This document shows positions 43,901-53,565 of a stretch of 64,000 nt of DNA, piece after piece. Below the pieces are notes generated by a model. It did not search any database, had not been told where the DNA came from, and was given only the letters and a program-made list of their open reading frames with translations. Made by a program: the position numbers and the translations under genes. This DNA comes from Neptuniibacter caesariensis (GTDB taxonomy: Bacteria > Pseudomonadota > Gammaproteobacteria > Pseudomonadales > Balneatricaceae), in the NCBI RefSeq assembly GCF_000153345.1, contig NZ_CH724125.1, positions 251,653 through 315,652 of the forward strand, read 5' to 3'. Position 1 is the stretch's first letter; the number at the start of each line of letters is the position of its first letter.

Positions 43901-44514
43901 GCAAGTCACGTCGTGTTGCTAAACAGTCCCCTGTTCGTGGTACTTACTACGTCTACTCTGATTTCACTGATCAGGTAGCTGCTTTGGAAAGTGAGTTGGA
44001 ACTTGATTACTTCAATCTGCTCAATTTCGAAAGAACAGCATCCACCTTTATAGCTCAGCCTGGCTCTGTCTTCTATGACACTCCTAATGGCCAACGCCGC
44101 TATTCCCCTGATTTCAAAGTTGTGAAAGACGGTGTGACCTACATTGTTGAAATCAAAGAAGTCAGAGAGATTCGGAACAACCAACGTCTCGCTGATAAGT
44201 TTAGAATTCTCAAGAAGTACTTCCGCCAGAGAGGCCAAGTTTTCATCGTTATAACTGATGAAGATATCCGTATTGGCGAGCGTCACCACAATTTAAATTA
44301 TCTGAACCCTGTACTACGCCACCCCTCACCTATTTCCGAGATGGATGAGCTGAGGAAGGCATTACCACAGGTATCAACAGCCAACATTCTTGAGCTACAA
44401 GATCGACTCCGAGAACTGGGTCTCGCCCCAGGATTATGTCGGCGCGCAATAGCTCACAAGTTGATGGACTGCGATCTCACGCAGCCTTGGGAATCTCTCC
44501 AGCTCAGCTGGTAA
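43897..44514 (+). CDS. tnsA: Transposon endonuclease subunit TnsA
   Basis: 205 aa. TnsA N-terminal restriction-like core: SELELDYFNLLNFE (Glu), RRYSPDFKVV (Asp) and YIVEIKEVREI (ExK), followed by the C-terminal winged-helix part. It cuts the 5' strands at the transposon ends so that the element moves by cut and paste. Shorter than Tn7 TnsA (273 aa). The ATG at 43897 overlaps the upstream small gene; an in-frame upstream ATG at 43861 lies inside that gene. Confidence 0.93.
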   Translation: MSKSRRVAKQSPVRGTYYVYSDFTDQVAALESELELDYFNLLNFERTASTFIAQPGSVFYDTPNGQRRYSPDFKVVKDGVTYIVEIKEVREIRNNQRLADKFRILKKYFRQRGQVFIVITDEDIRIGERHHNLNYLNPVLRHPSPISEMDELRKALPQVSTANILELQDRLRELGLAPGLCRRAIAHKLMDCDLTQPWESLQLSW

Positions 44515-44558
44515 TCCCCTCGATTCAGAATCTAATTTAATTTTTTGGAGATGTTCTC

Positions 44559-46523
44559 ATGAATCATCCAGTGTTTGTTGATGGTGCACAGGTTGTGTAC
44601 GAAAACGTTCTTATGACAGTGACTCGCCTACCTGGCGATTGGGTATCTTTTACAACGAAGAAGTTAAATGTTAAGCCAATTTCTTTAACCATACAGGAAG
44701 CGATTGGTCGTCTGCACCAGTCAATCTTCCCTGCAAACCATAAACAGGAAGTCAGCTATAAGCTGGAGCTTTCTGAAAGTGATGTTGTCGAAATACAAAG
44801 AAAGCAGGTCTATGTTGATGAGCTTCTCTACCGCTCAAAAACAGGTGGCCCTGGTGGTACCAAGCTGCGACAGGAAGTCATCAGCTACGTTCGAAGTCAG
44901 CACCCAGAAGATGAGCTTGGTGCATCACCTGCAGCACTTGCGCGCTGGCTTCACGCACATCAAAACCATCCGCATGGATTAGCTTCAACATTACGTAGAC
45001 CGTCTAAAACACGAGCCTCCCGTTTTTCTGATGATGAAAGAGCTTACGCAATCGAGAAGATGGAACAATATTTGTTCGTTGAGCAAAGGCCTACGCTGCA
45101 AGAAGTCTTTGATAAATACGTCGATGATCTAAAGGAAGAGTATGGTGAGGATGCAAACTACCCGTGCTACAAAACCTTCTCTGACTGGGTAGGCAAATAC
45201 ATAAACCCCTTCGATTTGCTCAAAACTCAATTTGGCAAACGACATTTCTCGAATGAAACCCGAATAGCGCTTAAACGTTATGCGCCTAAGAAGATTCTTG
45301 AACGAGTTGAAGCTGATGCAGTGTCACTGGCTGTGGGCATAATGGATGAAGAAGGTCATTTCCTTGGGCGTGTAACACTTTTCACGGTTGTTGATTGCTA
45401 CTCTCGTGCGGTACTAGGTATTCAGGTTTCGATTGGTTCAGGTGAGCGTCAAAGCAGTGCCATTGATAGTATCAAGCATGCCATTTCATATAAAGATCCA
45501 GATTCATACTCCGATGAAGCTATTAATGACTGGCCAATGTTTGGTGCGCCTATTCGTATAGTGGTAGATGGTGGCCCTGCATACAAGGGCATCAGAACAC
45601 AGGCTTTCATCCAAGAAACTACAGGGCAAAGTCAGATAGTACAAACATACCAGGGTCGCAAAAAGCCGTTTGTTGAAAGCTTTAATAACACGCTGCGTCG
45701 GACTTTTGCGAAGTCTTTACCTGGGTATTTGGGAAAACAAGAAGATCAAAAGAAGTTAGATGTGTCGATTGAGGATGTGACTTGTATGACGCTGGACCAA
45801 TTCTACGACGCATTAACTCATTGGATCATCGATGAATATCATCAAGCGCCACACTCTGGGCTTGGTGGTGATATGACTCCTCATAAAAAATGGGTTGAGA
45901 ATGCCAAGAAATACCCACCTGAATACCCCTCTAACTACGAACAAATTCGTTACCGTAGAGGTGATGTAAGACGTTGTAAAATTTCAGGTACTAATGGGCA
46001 TTTGGGTATTACCCTAAATTACATCCGCTATAACGATAGTGGGCGTTTGCAAGAAATTTGTATGAAATTGGAGCGCATGGAGGAAGAACCTTATGTGACT
46101 TGTGAATATAGCCCAAATGACATCACTAGCATCACGGTCATTGATCCTTTTACTGAGGAGTCATTTGAGATCCAAACGTACGACGAGCGTGTTGTTGATG
46201 GGATGACGTTAGCAGAATTTAAAGCTGCATATCCCCCACCGAAGAAAGAAAAAGGCTATAGCAGAGCTCGCGTTTCGCGTAAAAGCAAAACTCTTGCTGA
46301 TGCCCAAAAAGTTGCTGATAAGAAGAAGCACGATCTGAAGGGTAAGAAAAGTTCACCTGCCAATACTGAGGGTATCCGTGAAAACATGGATGAGTTTCGC
46401 ACACCTCCTACTCCTGACGTACCCCCAGAGAAAACTGAAAAGCCCGCTCAACCTACAACTGAATCGCACTCTGATGACGATGATGAAATTCTGAACAATA
46501 AACAAGGACTTGATTATGTCTAA
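44559..46523 (+). CDS. tnsB: Transposase TnsB (DDE integrase)
   Basis: 654 aa. N-terminal DNA-binding domains, then an rve core with the acidic triad: Asp in RVEADAVSLAVG, Asp in IVVDGGPAYKG and Glu in KKPFVESFNNTLRRTF. A Mu-type C-terminal beta domain and a charged, Pro/Lys-rich tail (about 570-654) that should contact TnsC. It binds the end repeats and joins the 3' ends to target DNA. GGAGATG upstream of the ATG. Confidence 0.95.
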   Translation: MNHPVFVDGAQVVYENVLMTVTRLPGDWVSFTTKKLNVKPISLTIQEAIGRLHQSIFPANHKQEVSYKLELSESDVVEIQRKQVYVDELLYRSKTGGPGGTKLRQEVISYVRSQHPEDELGASPAALARWLHAHQNHPHGLASTLRRPSKTRASRFSDDERAYAIEKMEQYLFVEQRPTLQEVFDKYVDDLKEEYGEDANYPCYKTFSDWVGKYINPFDLLKTQFGKRHFSNETRIALKRYAPKKILERVEADAVSLAVGIMDEEGHFLGRVTLFTVVDCYSRAVLGIQVSIGSGERQSSAIDSIKHAISYKDPDSYSDEAINDWPMFGAPIRIVVDGGPAYKGIRTQAFIQETTGQSQIVQTYQGRKKPFVESFNNTLRRTFAKSLPGYLGKQEDQKKLDVSIEDVTCMTLDQFYDALTHWIIDEYHQAPHSGLGGDMTPHKKWVENAKKYPPEYPSNYEQIRYRRGDVRRCKISGTNGHLGITLNYIRYNDSGRLQEICMKLERMEEEPYVTCEYSPNDITSITVIDPFTEESFEIQTYDERVVDGMTLAEFKAAYPPPKKEKGYSRARVSRKSKTLADAQKVADKKKHDLKGKKSSPANTEGIRENMDEFRTPPTPDVPPEKTEKPAQPTTESHSDDDDEILNNKQGLDYV

Positions 46524-47493
46524 GCCAATCGCTGCGCCTGCAGCCCTTTCTGATGAGTGGAAAGCTGTTTTTGCCAAGCTCAAGTCTGAAACACAGTTTT
46601 TCGTATCTAAAACGATCAAGACCCAATCGTTCAAAGATGCAGTTGAGTCGATAGAAGCGACACACGATATGTCTGGCACGCTGGCTTCTGGAATGATTCT
46701 CTCTGGTGAACCTGGTGTGGGTAAATCAGCAATTTTAGATACCTACGTATCCTCATATCTAGCTTCTTGTGAGAATTTAGAAACAGATGAGTTAACTCGT
46801 GTGCCAATCATCAAGATCAGCATCCCTTCAAAACCAACAATCAACAGCCTTATTGTTGAAATGCTGGAAGCCGTTGGTCATTCAAACCTATCTGGCACAC
46901 AGTCTGCGCTCAATATGAGGCTAAGGGAGTTCATTAGATCCCAGGGAGTTGAGCTCCTAGTTTTTGATGAGTTTCAGCACCTACTACGTGAGCAAGCTCA
47001 AACCAGTACTCGGAACGTGTTGAACTACATTAAAACCCTTATGGACGATACGAAAGTGGCTGTTGTTATGGCTGGGATTCCTGAAGGTCGAAAAGCCATT
47101 GAAGCCTATGATGAGCTTTTTCAGAGGATGACCTTCGAACAGGCAGAAATTAAGCCATATAACCTAAGGCTGAAAGCTTCCTGCAGCGAGTTTGTGGAGT
47201 TTATGCATACCATTGAACTCATTCTTGCGGATGCTGGCGTTAAGATTATCAGCCTTACGAATAAAACTATGCTGCAGAGGGTTTGGTTGGCCTCAAATGG
47301 CAGAATCCGCTTAATTGAACGCCTCATCGCTAAAGTTCTTGAAAAAACAGACCTTACAAAGACGGTGAATATTTCCGATTTTGAACGGATTTATCAGAGG
47401 AACAAGATGAATCCCAAGTTGGGGGACACGTTCAATCCGTTTTCTGTTAACGATAAAGCAAAACTTCAGGAGAAAGCGGGATGGTACAAGTAA
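46516..47493 (+). CDS. tnsC: AAA+ target-selection regulator TnsC
   Basis: 325 aa. Walker A SGEPGVGKSAIL, Walker B LLVFDEFQHLL, sensor region VVMAGIPEG and an Arg-rich RMTFEQAEI. It is much shorter than Tn7 TnsC (555 aa) and closer to the compact TnsC of elements related to type I-F CRISPR transposons. Connects the TniQ-marked target with TnsAB. The start overlaps tnsB by 8 nt; AAGGA precedes the ATG. Confidence 0.93.
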   Translation: MSKPIAAPAALSDEWKAVFAKLKSETQFFVSKTIKTQSFKDAVESIEATHDMSGTLASGMILSGEPGVGKSAILDTYVSSYLASCENLETDELTRVPIIKISIPSKPTINSLIVEMLEAVGHSNLSGTQSALNMRLREFIRSQGVELLVFDEFQHLLREQAQTSTRNVLNYIKTLMDDTKVAVVMAGIPEGRKAIEAYDELFQRMTFEQAEIKPYNLRLKASCSEFVEFMHTIELILADAGVKIISLTNKTMLQRVWLASNGRIRLIERLIAKVLEKTDLTKTVNISDFERIYQRNKMNPKLGDTFNPFSVNDKAKLQEKAGWYK

Positions 47494-48941
47494 GGAAGAT
47501 TGGGGTGCGCCCCTACCCTGAAGAAAACGAATCTTACGCTGGCTATCTGCTGAGGCTTGCCAAGCTCAATGGGTTTGAGGGGCTTAAAGATTTCTTCGGC
47601 ACTATCGGTGTAAAACCTACGATGGTTAAGAGTGTTGGAAGATGGTCTTCTGATCAGCTATTCGACTGCTTTACCAAGTTATCTCCCTACATGAATCGCA
47701 GCCCTGAGACTTTGTTCTCGGGGTTTGCGAAGTATTTTTCTATGCCTTGGGTTTATCGAGAGAAACGTATCATTCAGGACCTGAGGTTGAATCACCCACG
47801 CATTTGCCCTGAATGCATTGCAGAAGGCCGTTCGTTTGATTGGCGTTGGGGAATGGCTCACATGAGCCACTGCCCTCATCATTATTGCCAGCTTGTCGAG
47901 TCATGCCCAGGCTGTGAAAAACCCTTAGATTGGAAAAGAGAGCTTATCACAGGTTGTTCTTGTGGTTACAAGCATCAGACGAGCAAACCTGAAAACCATA
48001 CTGAAGTGTCAGAGCTAGAACAGAAGGCATGGCAATCTGACTTACCTACTGACGAGTTAGACTCTATTTGCGAAATGATAGTAAAGCTTTCCAGGCCCTA
48101 TGATTCATTTCATCAATCCTGCAATGCAGTTTCTCAGGAACATGGATACAGTGAACTCGTACACCGTTCATATTTGATGTTAGAAAATACAGGCATGCAG
48201 GAAGAATGGATCGGTTCAGTAGAAATGGTCCGTGATGGTTTAAGCGACCTTGGCAACAAAGCTGTGAGACTGCCTGTTGATGGATTGAGTCGTATTGCAC
48301 GGAACGACTCTCACGCTTCAACTTATGCCCCAATGCCTGAATACACACTCTTCGTTAAACCGTCCCGAAGGAATAATACGGTTATCAAATCAGATGAGGA
48401 TATACGATATCAGGTTCGTGCATCAGACTTGGCATCAGTAATGGGAATCCCTTCTGCTGAGATACAGCACCTGATAGACGGTAAAGTGATAAAGCCTGTA
48501 AACAGCACAAATGTGCTTCGTGACCAGTTATTCGATCTGAGAGCTCTCCTACGGCTCAGAACTGGTCCATTAAACATTTCTGACCACGTGAGTGTCAGCC
48601 CAGACTCAAAAGCGCTTACAAAGCACCTTACGAGCTATGGGCGATTACTGGCTGACGTAATCAAAAATAAAATTGATGGGGCTTTCTTTGAAGGTTACAG
48701 CTTTGCCGAAATTCGCATTTCGCCTGCTGATTTATCTAACTGGCTTACGAAGGAATTGAACACGGCCTGCCAAGAACCTGTTCCTGCATACAAAGCAAAA
48801 GCCGTTATCGGCTGTAGTGATCAAAGACTACATGTACTGGTTTCCGAAGGTGCCTTTTACTGGGCTAGGTGTTCAGGATCAATGGAATCTGTAGATGGGG
48901 ATTCATTTCTCAGATATATCAAATACTCGTCGGGATATTGA
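47481..48941 (+). CDS. tniQ: TniQ/TnsD-family target-site protein
   Basis: 486 aa. N-terminal TniQ domain (VRPYPEENESYAGYLLRLAKLNGF), zinc-binding cluster (CPECIAEGRSFDWRW, HMSHCPHHYCQLVESCPGC, GCSCGYK) and a long C-terminal region. It is close to the length of TnsD (508 aa) and longer than Cascade-bound TniQ (about 400 aa), so sequence-specific site targeting is more likely than CRISPR guidance. Overlaps tnsC by 13 nt. Confidence 0.9.
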   Translation: MVQVRKIGVRPYPEENESYAGYLLRLAKLNGFEGLKDFFGTIGVKPTMVKSVGRWSSDQLFDCFTKLSPYMNRSPETLFSGFAKYFSMPWVYREKRIIQDLRLNHPRICPECIAEGRSFDWRWGMAHMSHCPHHYCQLVESCPGCEKPLDWKRELITGCSCGYKHQTSKPENHTEVSELEQKAWQSDLPTDELDSICEMIVKLSRPYDSFHQSCNAVSQEHGYSELVHRSYLMLENTGMQEEWIGSVEMVRDGLSDLGNKAVRLPVDGLSRIARNDSHASTYAPMPEYTLFVKPSRRNNTVIKSDEDIRYQVRASDLASVMGIPSAEIQHLIDGKVIKPVNSTNVLRDQLFDLRALLRLRTGPLNISDHVSVSPDSKALTKHLTSYGRLLADVIKNKIDGAFFEGYSFAEIRISPADLSNWLTKELNTACQEPVPAYKAKAVIGCSDQRLHVLVSEGAFYWARCSGSMESVDGDSFLRYIKYSSGY

Positions 48942-48998
48942 GATGGTTAGATTTATTGTGCATTCTTGACTCTATACCTACTTAGAGACGGATCTCAT

Positions 48999-51206
48999 AT
49001 GATTGAAAGTATAAGTATCTCAAATGTTGCCAGTTATGATGCAGCTGGTGTTACTCTGGATGATCTCAAGAAAATCAATTTTATATATGGAGCCAATGGT
49101 TGTGGCAAAACAACCATTTCCAGATATTTATATGATCAATCCCATAGTGATTTTTCTACATGCCATACCCAATGGACAGCAAATACGCCTTATTCGGTCT
49201 TGTCATATAACAAAGAATTTAGAGAGAAAAACTTCGGATCAGGGAAAATAGCGGGTGTTTTCACACTAGGTCAAGCAACTCAAGAAGAGTTGGATTTAAT
49301 AGCTCAAAAAAAAGCAGCCCTTAAAGAGCTTAAAGAGCAGAACATTCAAAAATTCACAACGTTAAGCAAGCAAGAAGAAAAGCTTGAGGCTGAACAAAAC
49401 CAAGTCACTGATAGTTGTTGGGCGTTGTACAAGAAGTATGAGAAGGATTTTAAAGAAGCTCTTAGAGGGTCGATCAGTTCTAAGGTCTCATTTAAACAGA
49501 AGCTCTTTGACGAATCACAAACAAACACCTCTGACGTTGAAGATATTACATCCCTTAGAGACAGATCGAATTCATTGCTTGCGGAAAGGCCAAGTAGACT
49601 ATCACTTTTATCGCAAATTTCATTCGAAGCAATAGAACCACTCGAACAGAATGAACTGTGGCAAAAAGTAATTGTAGGTAAATCTGATGTGATGATAGCT
49701 GATCTAATCAGCAAGATTGGCCACAGTGATTGGGTTAGTCAAGGCCGAGACTATCTAGTAGATGAAAGCCATACATGCCCCTTTTGTCAGCATGAAACGA
49801 TTGATCACGATTTCAGAGCACAGCTTGAAGAATATTTCGATGATTCATTCGAAACTGAAAAAACAAACTTATCTGAAAGCTTACAAAAGTATAAAGATGA
49901 GTATGCATTGATAATTAGCAAACTTGAACAAATTAGTTCCAGTGAATCGGTAAACTCTGATACAAAACTTGAAATCGAAGCATTTCAGGCTCACTTAAGG
50001 GCGATTACAAGCATCTATGCTAAAAATTGCGCTTTGATTGACTTGAAAATATCCAAACCAAGCCAGGCGGTAGAGCTCGATTCTTCTATCGACGAATTAA
50101 CCAGCATTAAGAAACTGATTACGGAAGCTAACGAGTTAATACAAAACCATAATGATCTCGTTGACAACTATGCTGAAGAAGTTGAGCGTTTAAAAAGCTC
50201 AATCTGGAAGTTTCTAGCAGATGAGCTTTCAACTGTGATTGAAGGTAGCACTAATAAACAATCGGGCCTCCTAACAGGCATACAATCGATTCAAGCAGAT
50301 ATTGATCAGCGCAAACAAAATATTACAGACCTAGAACAAGAACTGATTCTACTTAATAGGAACGTTACTAGTGTTCAGCCTGCTGTTGATGAGATTAATA
50401 GATTGCTAAGAGCTTATGGGTTCACGAGTTTTAAGATATCGCCTTATCCAGAGGAAGAAAACCATTACGCGATTCAAAGGGAATGTGGATCGTTCGCCCA
50501 TGAGACTCTAAGTGAAGGGGAAGTCACGTTTATAACATTCCTATACTTCGTTCAGTTAGCAAAAGGAGCGCTTGATCAAGAAGGTGTTACAGAAGATAGA
50601 GTTTTAGTGATAGATGATCCTATCTCGAGTCTGGATAGTAATGTTTTATTTATTGTTAGTTCTATCATCAAGGATATGGTTAGAGAGACCAAAGAAGATA
50701 CTGGAAACTGCCGCCAACTGTTTATCCTCACCCATAACGTTTATTTCCATAAAGAAGCATCATTTCAAAATGGGCGGTCAAATGGCGATGCTGATACTCA
50801 TTTCTGGATTTTAAGAAAAAGCGCTGATATTTCCTCTGTTCATCCCTACGGCCAGAAAAACCCAATAGAATCATCTTATGAATTGCTATGGAGAGAAATC
50901 AAAGACTGGGAGAGAAATTCAGGGATAACCCTTCAAAATACAATGCGAAGAATAATTGAAAATTACTTCAAGATTTTGGGGAAGTTGGGTGATGATGATT
51001 TGATAGAAAAATTTACAACTTTTGAAGAGAAACAGGTATGCAGATCCCTACTTTGTTGGATCAATGATGGATCTCATACCATCCCAGATGATTTGTTTGT
51101 TCAGGCACCCGATGATTCGGCTGAACAGTACCAAGCTGTATTTAAGAAAATTTTCGAGCATACGGGAAACTCTGGTCATTACGAGATGATGATGGGTGAA
51201 TCTTAA
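48999..51206 (+). CDS. RloC/PrrC-like ATPase with zinc hook, putative anticodon nuclease
   Basis: About 735 aa from the ATG at 48999; an in-frame TTG at 48966 is weaker. SMC/Rad50-type head with Walker A GANGCGKT (31-38), signature HETLSEGEVTFITFL and Walker B VLVIDDPISSLDSN. Long coiled coils flank a CxxC zinc hook at C260-C263 (HTCPFCQHE). The C-terminal part has RRIIENYF and NDGSHTI, which fit the Arg-Glu-His triad of PrrC/RloC anticodon nucleases. RloC is a phage-defence tRNA nuclease activated by DNA damage. The AAA_13 type is certain; nuclease activity is probable. Confidence 0.82.
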   Translation: MIESISISNVASYDAAGVTLDDLKKINFIYGANGCGKTTISRYLYDQSHSDFSTCHTQWTANTPYSVLSYNKEFREKNFGSGKIAGVFTLGQATQEELDLIAQKKAALKELKEQNIQKFTTLSKQEEKLEAEQNQVTDSCWALYKKYEKDFKEALRGSISSKVSFKQKLFDESQTNTSDVEDITSLRDRSNSLLAERPSRLSLLSQISFEAIEPLEQNELWQKVIVGKSDVMIADLISKIGHSDWVSQGRDYLVDESHTCPFCQHETIDHDFRAQLEEYFDDSFETEKTNLSESLQKYKDEYALIISKLEQISSSESVNSDTKLEIEAFQAHLRAITSIYAKNCALIDLKISKPSQAVELDSSIDELTSIKKLITEANELIQNHNDLVDNYAEEVERLKSSIWKFLADELSTVIEGSTNKQSGLLTGIQSIQADIDQRKQNITDLEQELILLNRNVTSVQPAVDEINRLLRAYGFTSFKISPYPEEENHYAIQRECGSFAHETLSEGEVTFITFLYFVQLAKGALDQEGVTEDRVLVIDDPISSLDSNVLFIVSSIIKDMVRETKEDTGNCRQLFILTHNVYFHKEASFQNGRSNGDADTHFWILRKSADISSVHPYGQKNPIESSYELLWREIKDWERNSGITLQNTMRRIIENYFKILGKLGDDDLIEKFTTFEEKQVCRSLLCWINDGSHTIPDDLFVQAPDDSAEQYQAVFKKIFEHTGNSGHYEMMMGES

Positions 51207-51233
51207 AATCAATTGAAGTTCACCCACAGGGAA

Positions 51234-52241
51234 TCAGTCTCCTTTAGAGCCTGCTTCAGTGTCAGAGGTCTCGATTATTAATGTAGAGAGACCTCCAAAG
51301 TCATCATCTTGATTTTCAAAAGAAGGCTCATTAGGTGGCATTTCAATCTCGATACAATGATCGAAGAACTGGTCAAACTTTTGATTATTGTTTTTTAATT
51401 GGAAATCATTAGTAGGATTTGCATAGAATAAGCACCCAGCCAAAGCGTCAGGCGCGATGTTCCCCCGAGGTATGTCAATTCTGCCCATTTTTGTTCTTTT
51501 ATAGGTCTTGTTAGCTGTAATCTTAAGCAGTTCAACAATTGTTTTGGACCAATCATTTCTAGGATTAAGAAGTGAAAATGGGCGACCATCTTTCCCTAGA
51601 AGAATATCCCCTAACAGCTTCGAAAAAGAAGAGTCACAAGTAAGCTCTACCTTAGGAAGGCTTGCAGCCCAAGGGCATTGATCAGGCCAACGAATATCCT
51701 CTGGGTACTGAAAGCAAGGAGATATTAATGAATATCTAGAACCTTTTCTGTTATCACCAAAATCCCTCCAGCGTTTATCTAGACCTCCTGTTTCAAATTT
51801 GAACCTTGGCCACAGTGAGAACAGTTCGAGCTGAGAATCAGTAGGTTTCAATTTAAGTGTTATATCAGCAGACATCTTTGCCTGAACAAGAATAGCTCTT
51901 GAAAAAGCTTTCTTCTTTCCTACATGTTGATGAATTACCAAAAGGTCTGCCAGCTCTACCTTTGACTTATTTGGTATTCCAGTCCAGGTTACTTGTGGAT
52001 GCCCATGAACAAACACGCCAGAAATACGAATCGATATTCCATGTTGGTCTAAAATTTCGGCCCATGAATCGGCCAATTTATTTATACCATCGGTTACCAG
52101 TGAACAAACGAAATCCTCTTCTCGAGGTTTACCGTTGGTTTCACTGTGCGCTATGGCATGTGAATGCCAGACGGATGAACTTGCTGCAGAGTAGATGCTC
52201 TGTATTTTGTGTTCAGGAAATAAGGCTGATAGCTTGTTCAA
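51234..52241 (-). CDS. Putative PD-(D/E)XK-type nuclease of unknown family (defence cargo)
   Basis: 335 aa, soluble. The segment PREEDFVCSLVTDGIN...VELADLLVIHQHVG...SRAILVQAKMSA has the Glu...Asp...QxK order of restriction-endonuclease folds with Gln in place of the usual Glu. The rest contains a Trp/Pro-rich middle (DIRWPDQCPWAASLPKVEL). Convergent with the RloC-like gene (27 nt apart). Nuclease call is tentative. Confidence 0.55.
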   Translation of the reverse strand: MNKLSALFPEHKIQSIYSAASSSVWHSHAIAHSETNGKPREEDFVCSLVTDGINKLADSWAEILDQHGISIRISGVFVHGHPQVTWTGIPNKSKVELADLLVIHQHVGKKKAFSRAILVQAKMSADITLKLKPTDSQLELFSLWPRFKFETGGLDKRWRDFGDNRKGSRYSLISPCFQYPEDIRWPDQCPWAASLPKVELTCDSSFSKLLGDILLGKDGRPFSLLNPRNDWSKTIVELLKITANKTYKRTKMGRIDIPRGNIAPDALAGCLFYANPTNDFQLKNNNQKFDQFFDHCIEIEMPPNEPSFENQDDDFGGLSTLIIETSDTEAGSKGD

Positions 52242-52284
52242 TTGTGCCCTCCTTGGATATTTTGAAACGGATGTAAAGAGAAGA

Positions 52285-53235
52285 TCACCTTAGTGGGATG
52301 CCAGAAACATGAACTAGCGAGGAAGGTTCGTTGCAACCTGCTTCTGAAAGGATTTTTATGAATGTTTTTTTGAGAAAATCCTGATGTTCTGTTGGGCCAA
52401 TAATGATGCCTTGGATCACATCTGAAACCTTGCCCGTGGTGTAATGAGCTTCCTCAATGTCTTTCAAAGGTAGTTTGTAGATTTCCTGAGGTATGCCCCG
52501 AACAGATTCAATAGAGCTTTCAACAAGCTCTGAAGGGTTGAGTTGAGGATTGTAAACTATGCGCCATTCCCGTTCTTCATTGAAGCCTGGATGTTTGATG
52601 CACAATGAATAAGATTTGAAGAGCTCGAATAGGTAGCTTTTAACGTTCTCTCGCCCTAACGCATCAATCGTACTCCTATTCGAAGCGAATCTCGCGCAAA
52701 GAAGCCCGAACTCTTCGATCAAATCTTCAGGATCTAAGTATTTAACAGGGTATGTGGATGCATTGAAAACGGCATCTTCTAACTGGATTGATTCCCCGTT
52801 GATGATGAGTGCAACAGGCTGGTCCCCTCCGTATGCCCGCCACATAGATAATCGGCCATACTCATTTTCATCGTCAGGATGTTCTGAGACACAAGTAATG
52901 TATGTCTCCTGCTGAAGATGAGGAAACCATCCATCGATGAGTTCTTCTATCTCTTTCATCAGATCAGGAAAAATCTCATTAACTTGGTTGCTTAACCTAA
53001 GACCGTTCTCACTCTTATATGCGCTGATTAAACATTCGAACCCATGATCAATTTCACGGTAATCATTCATACACTGAACATTTCTCAACCAAACCTCCCT
53101 ATTTTGGATGATTCTCATAGCGGCTTCGGCGTTTGTGTACTGAACAAATCTGAAATCTTGCTGGGAGGCTTGGTTTTCTTTTTCTAATAAATAGGGGTCA
53201 AAAATTGAGAGTGCTTTTATGTGAAGGTCTTCCAT
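52285..53235 (-). CDS. DUF2971 protein (defence cargo)
   Basis: 316 aa. Matches the DUF2971 pattern: FRFVQYTNAEAAMRIIQNREVWLRNVQCMNDYREIDHGF, RLSMWRAYGGDQPVALIIN and EEREWRIVYNP. The function of the family is unknown; members are frequent in defence islands. The ATG at 53235 with GAGGA upstream is used rather than an in-frame start at 53280 without a site. Confidence 0.78.
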   Translation of the reverse strand: MEDLHIKALSIFDPYLLEKENQASQQDFRFVQYTNAEAAMRIIQNREVWLRNVQCMNDYREIDHGFECLISAYKSENGLRLSNQVNEIFPDLMKEIEELIDGWFPHLQQETYITCVSEHPDDENEYGRLSMWRAYGGDQPVALIINGESIQLEDAVFNASTYPVKYLDPEDLIEEFGLLCARFASNRSTIDALGRENVKSYLFELFKSYSLCIKHPGFNEEREWRIVYNPQLNPSELVESSIESVRGIPQEIYKLPLKDIEEAHYTTGKVSDVIQGIIIGPTEHQDFLKKTFIKILSEAGCNEPSSLVHVSGIPLR

Positions 53236-53366
53236 GCTTTCCTCTGATACTAACCTTAGCCAACAAGCAGCAACCGCCATCGGTTTTAAGCTTGAGTTCC
53301 AGGTGTATAATGCCTATTATGGTAGAAATAGTATTATTATCTATCTGATAATAAAAGGCTTTTTAG

Positions 53367-53504
53367 GAAGATCTCATGCTAAGCTTCCAAATACAAAAAA
53401 GATCTCACGACAAGCTACCTGAAGATCTTACTCCTAAATTCTTACACTCTCGTAACCCCTTGAAATGACAGATGCGAAGATCTCGCGCTTAACCTTCATT
53501 AACA
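53367..53504 (-). repeat. Transposon right end with four TnsB-site-like repeats
   Basis: Read on the minus strand from the terminus: 53475-53504 (GGTTAAGCGCGAGATCTTC), 53421-53447 (TTTAGGAGTAAGATCTTC), 53398-53418 (CTTGTCGTGAGATCTTT) and 53367-53390 (GGAAGCTTAGCATGAGATCT). Four closely packed sites recall the Tn7 right end. Confidence 0.78.
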
Positions 53505-53565
53505 AATGTTAATGGTCGCTCTATTCCATAATTAGGTGTTAATGCTGTGTGTTTGAGTTGAATTG

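Larger units (their letters stand above)
32394..53504. mobile_element. Tn7-like transposon, about 21.1 kb, with tnsABC-tniQ and defence-type cargo
   Basis: The left terminus reads TGTTAATGGAACTTAAGCG; the right terminus, reverse complemented, reads TGTTAATGAAGGTTAAGCG. Both are followed by GAGAT. Motif copies of the form GGAAGnTTAAGcGTGAGATCTTC occur at least twice at the left end and four times at the right end, in opposite orientation, as expected for TnsB sites. AATG directly flanks both termini (32390-32393 and 53505-53508). If the left end starts at 32395, the flanks are a perfect 5-bp AATGT duplication. The tns genes lie at 43.9-48.9 kb. No Cas genes, CRISPR array or TnsE is seen. Confidence 0.85.

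Noticed and set aside
32394-53504. CRISPR array or Cas genes (CRISPR-associated transposon)
   Set aside because: No regularly spaced direct repeats and no Cas5-8-like proteins were seen in the element.
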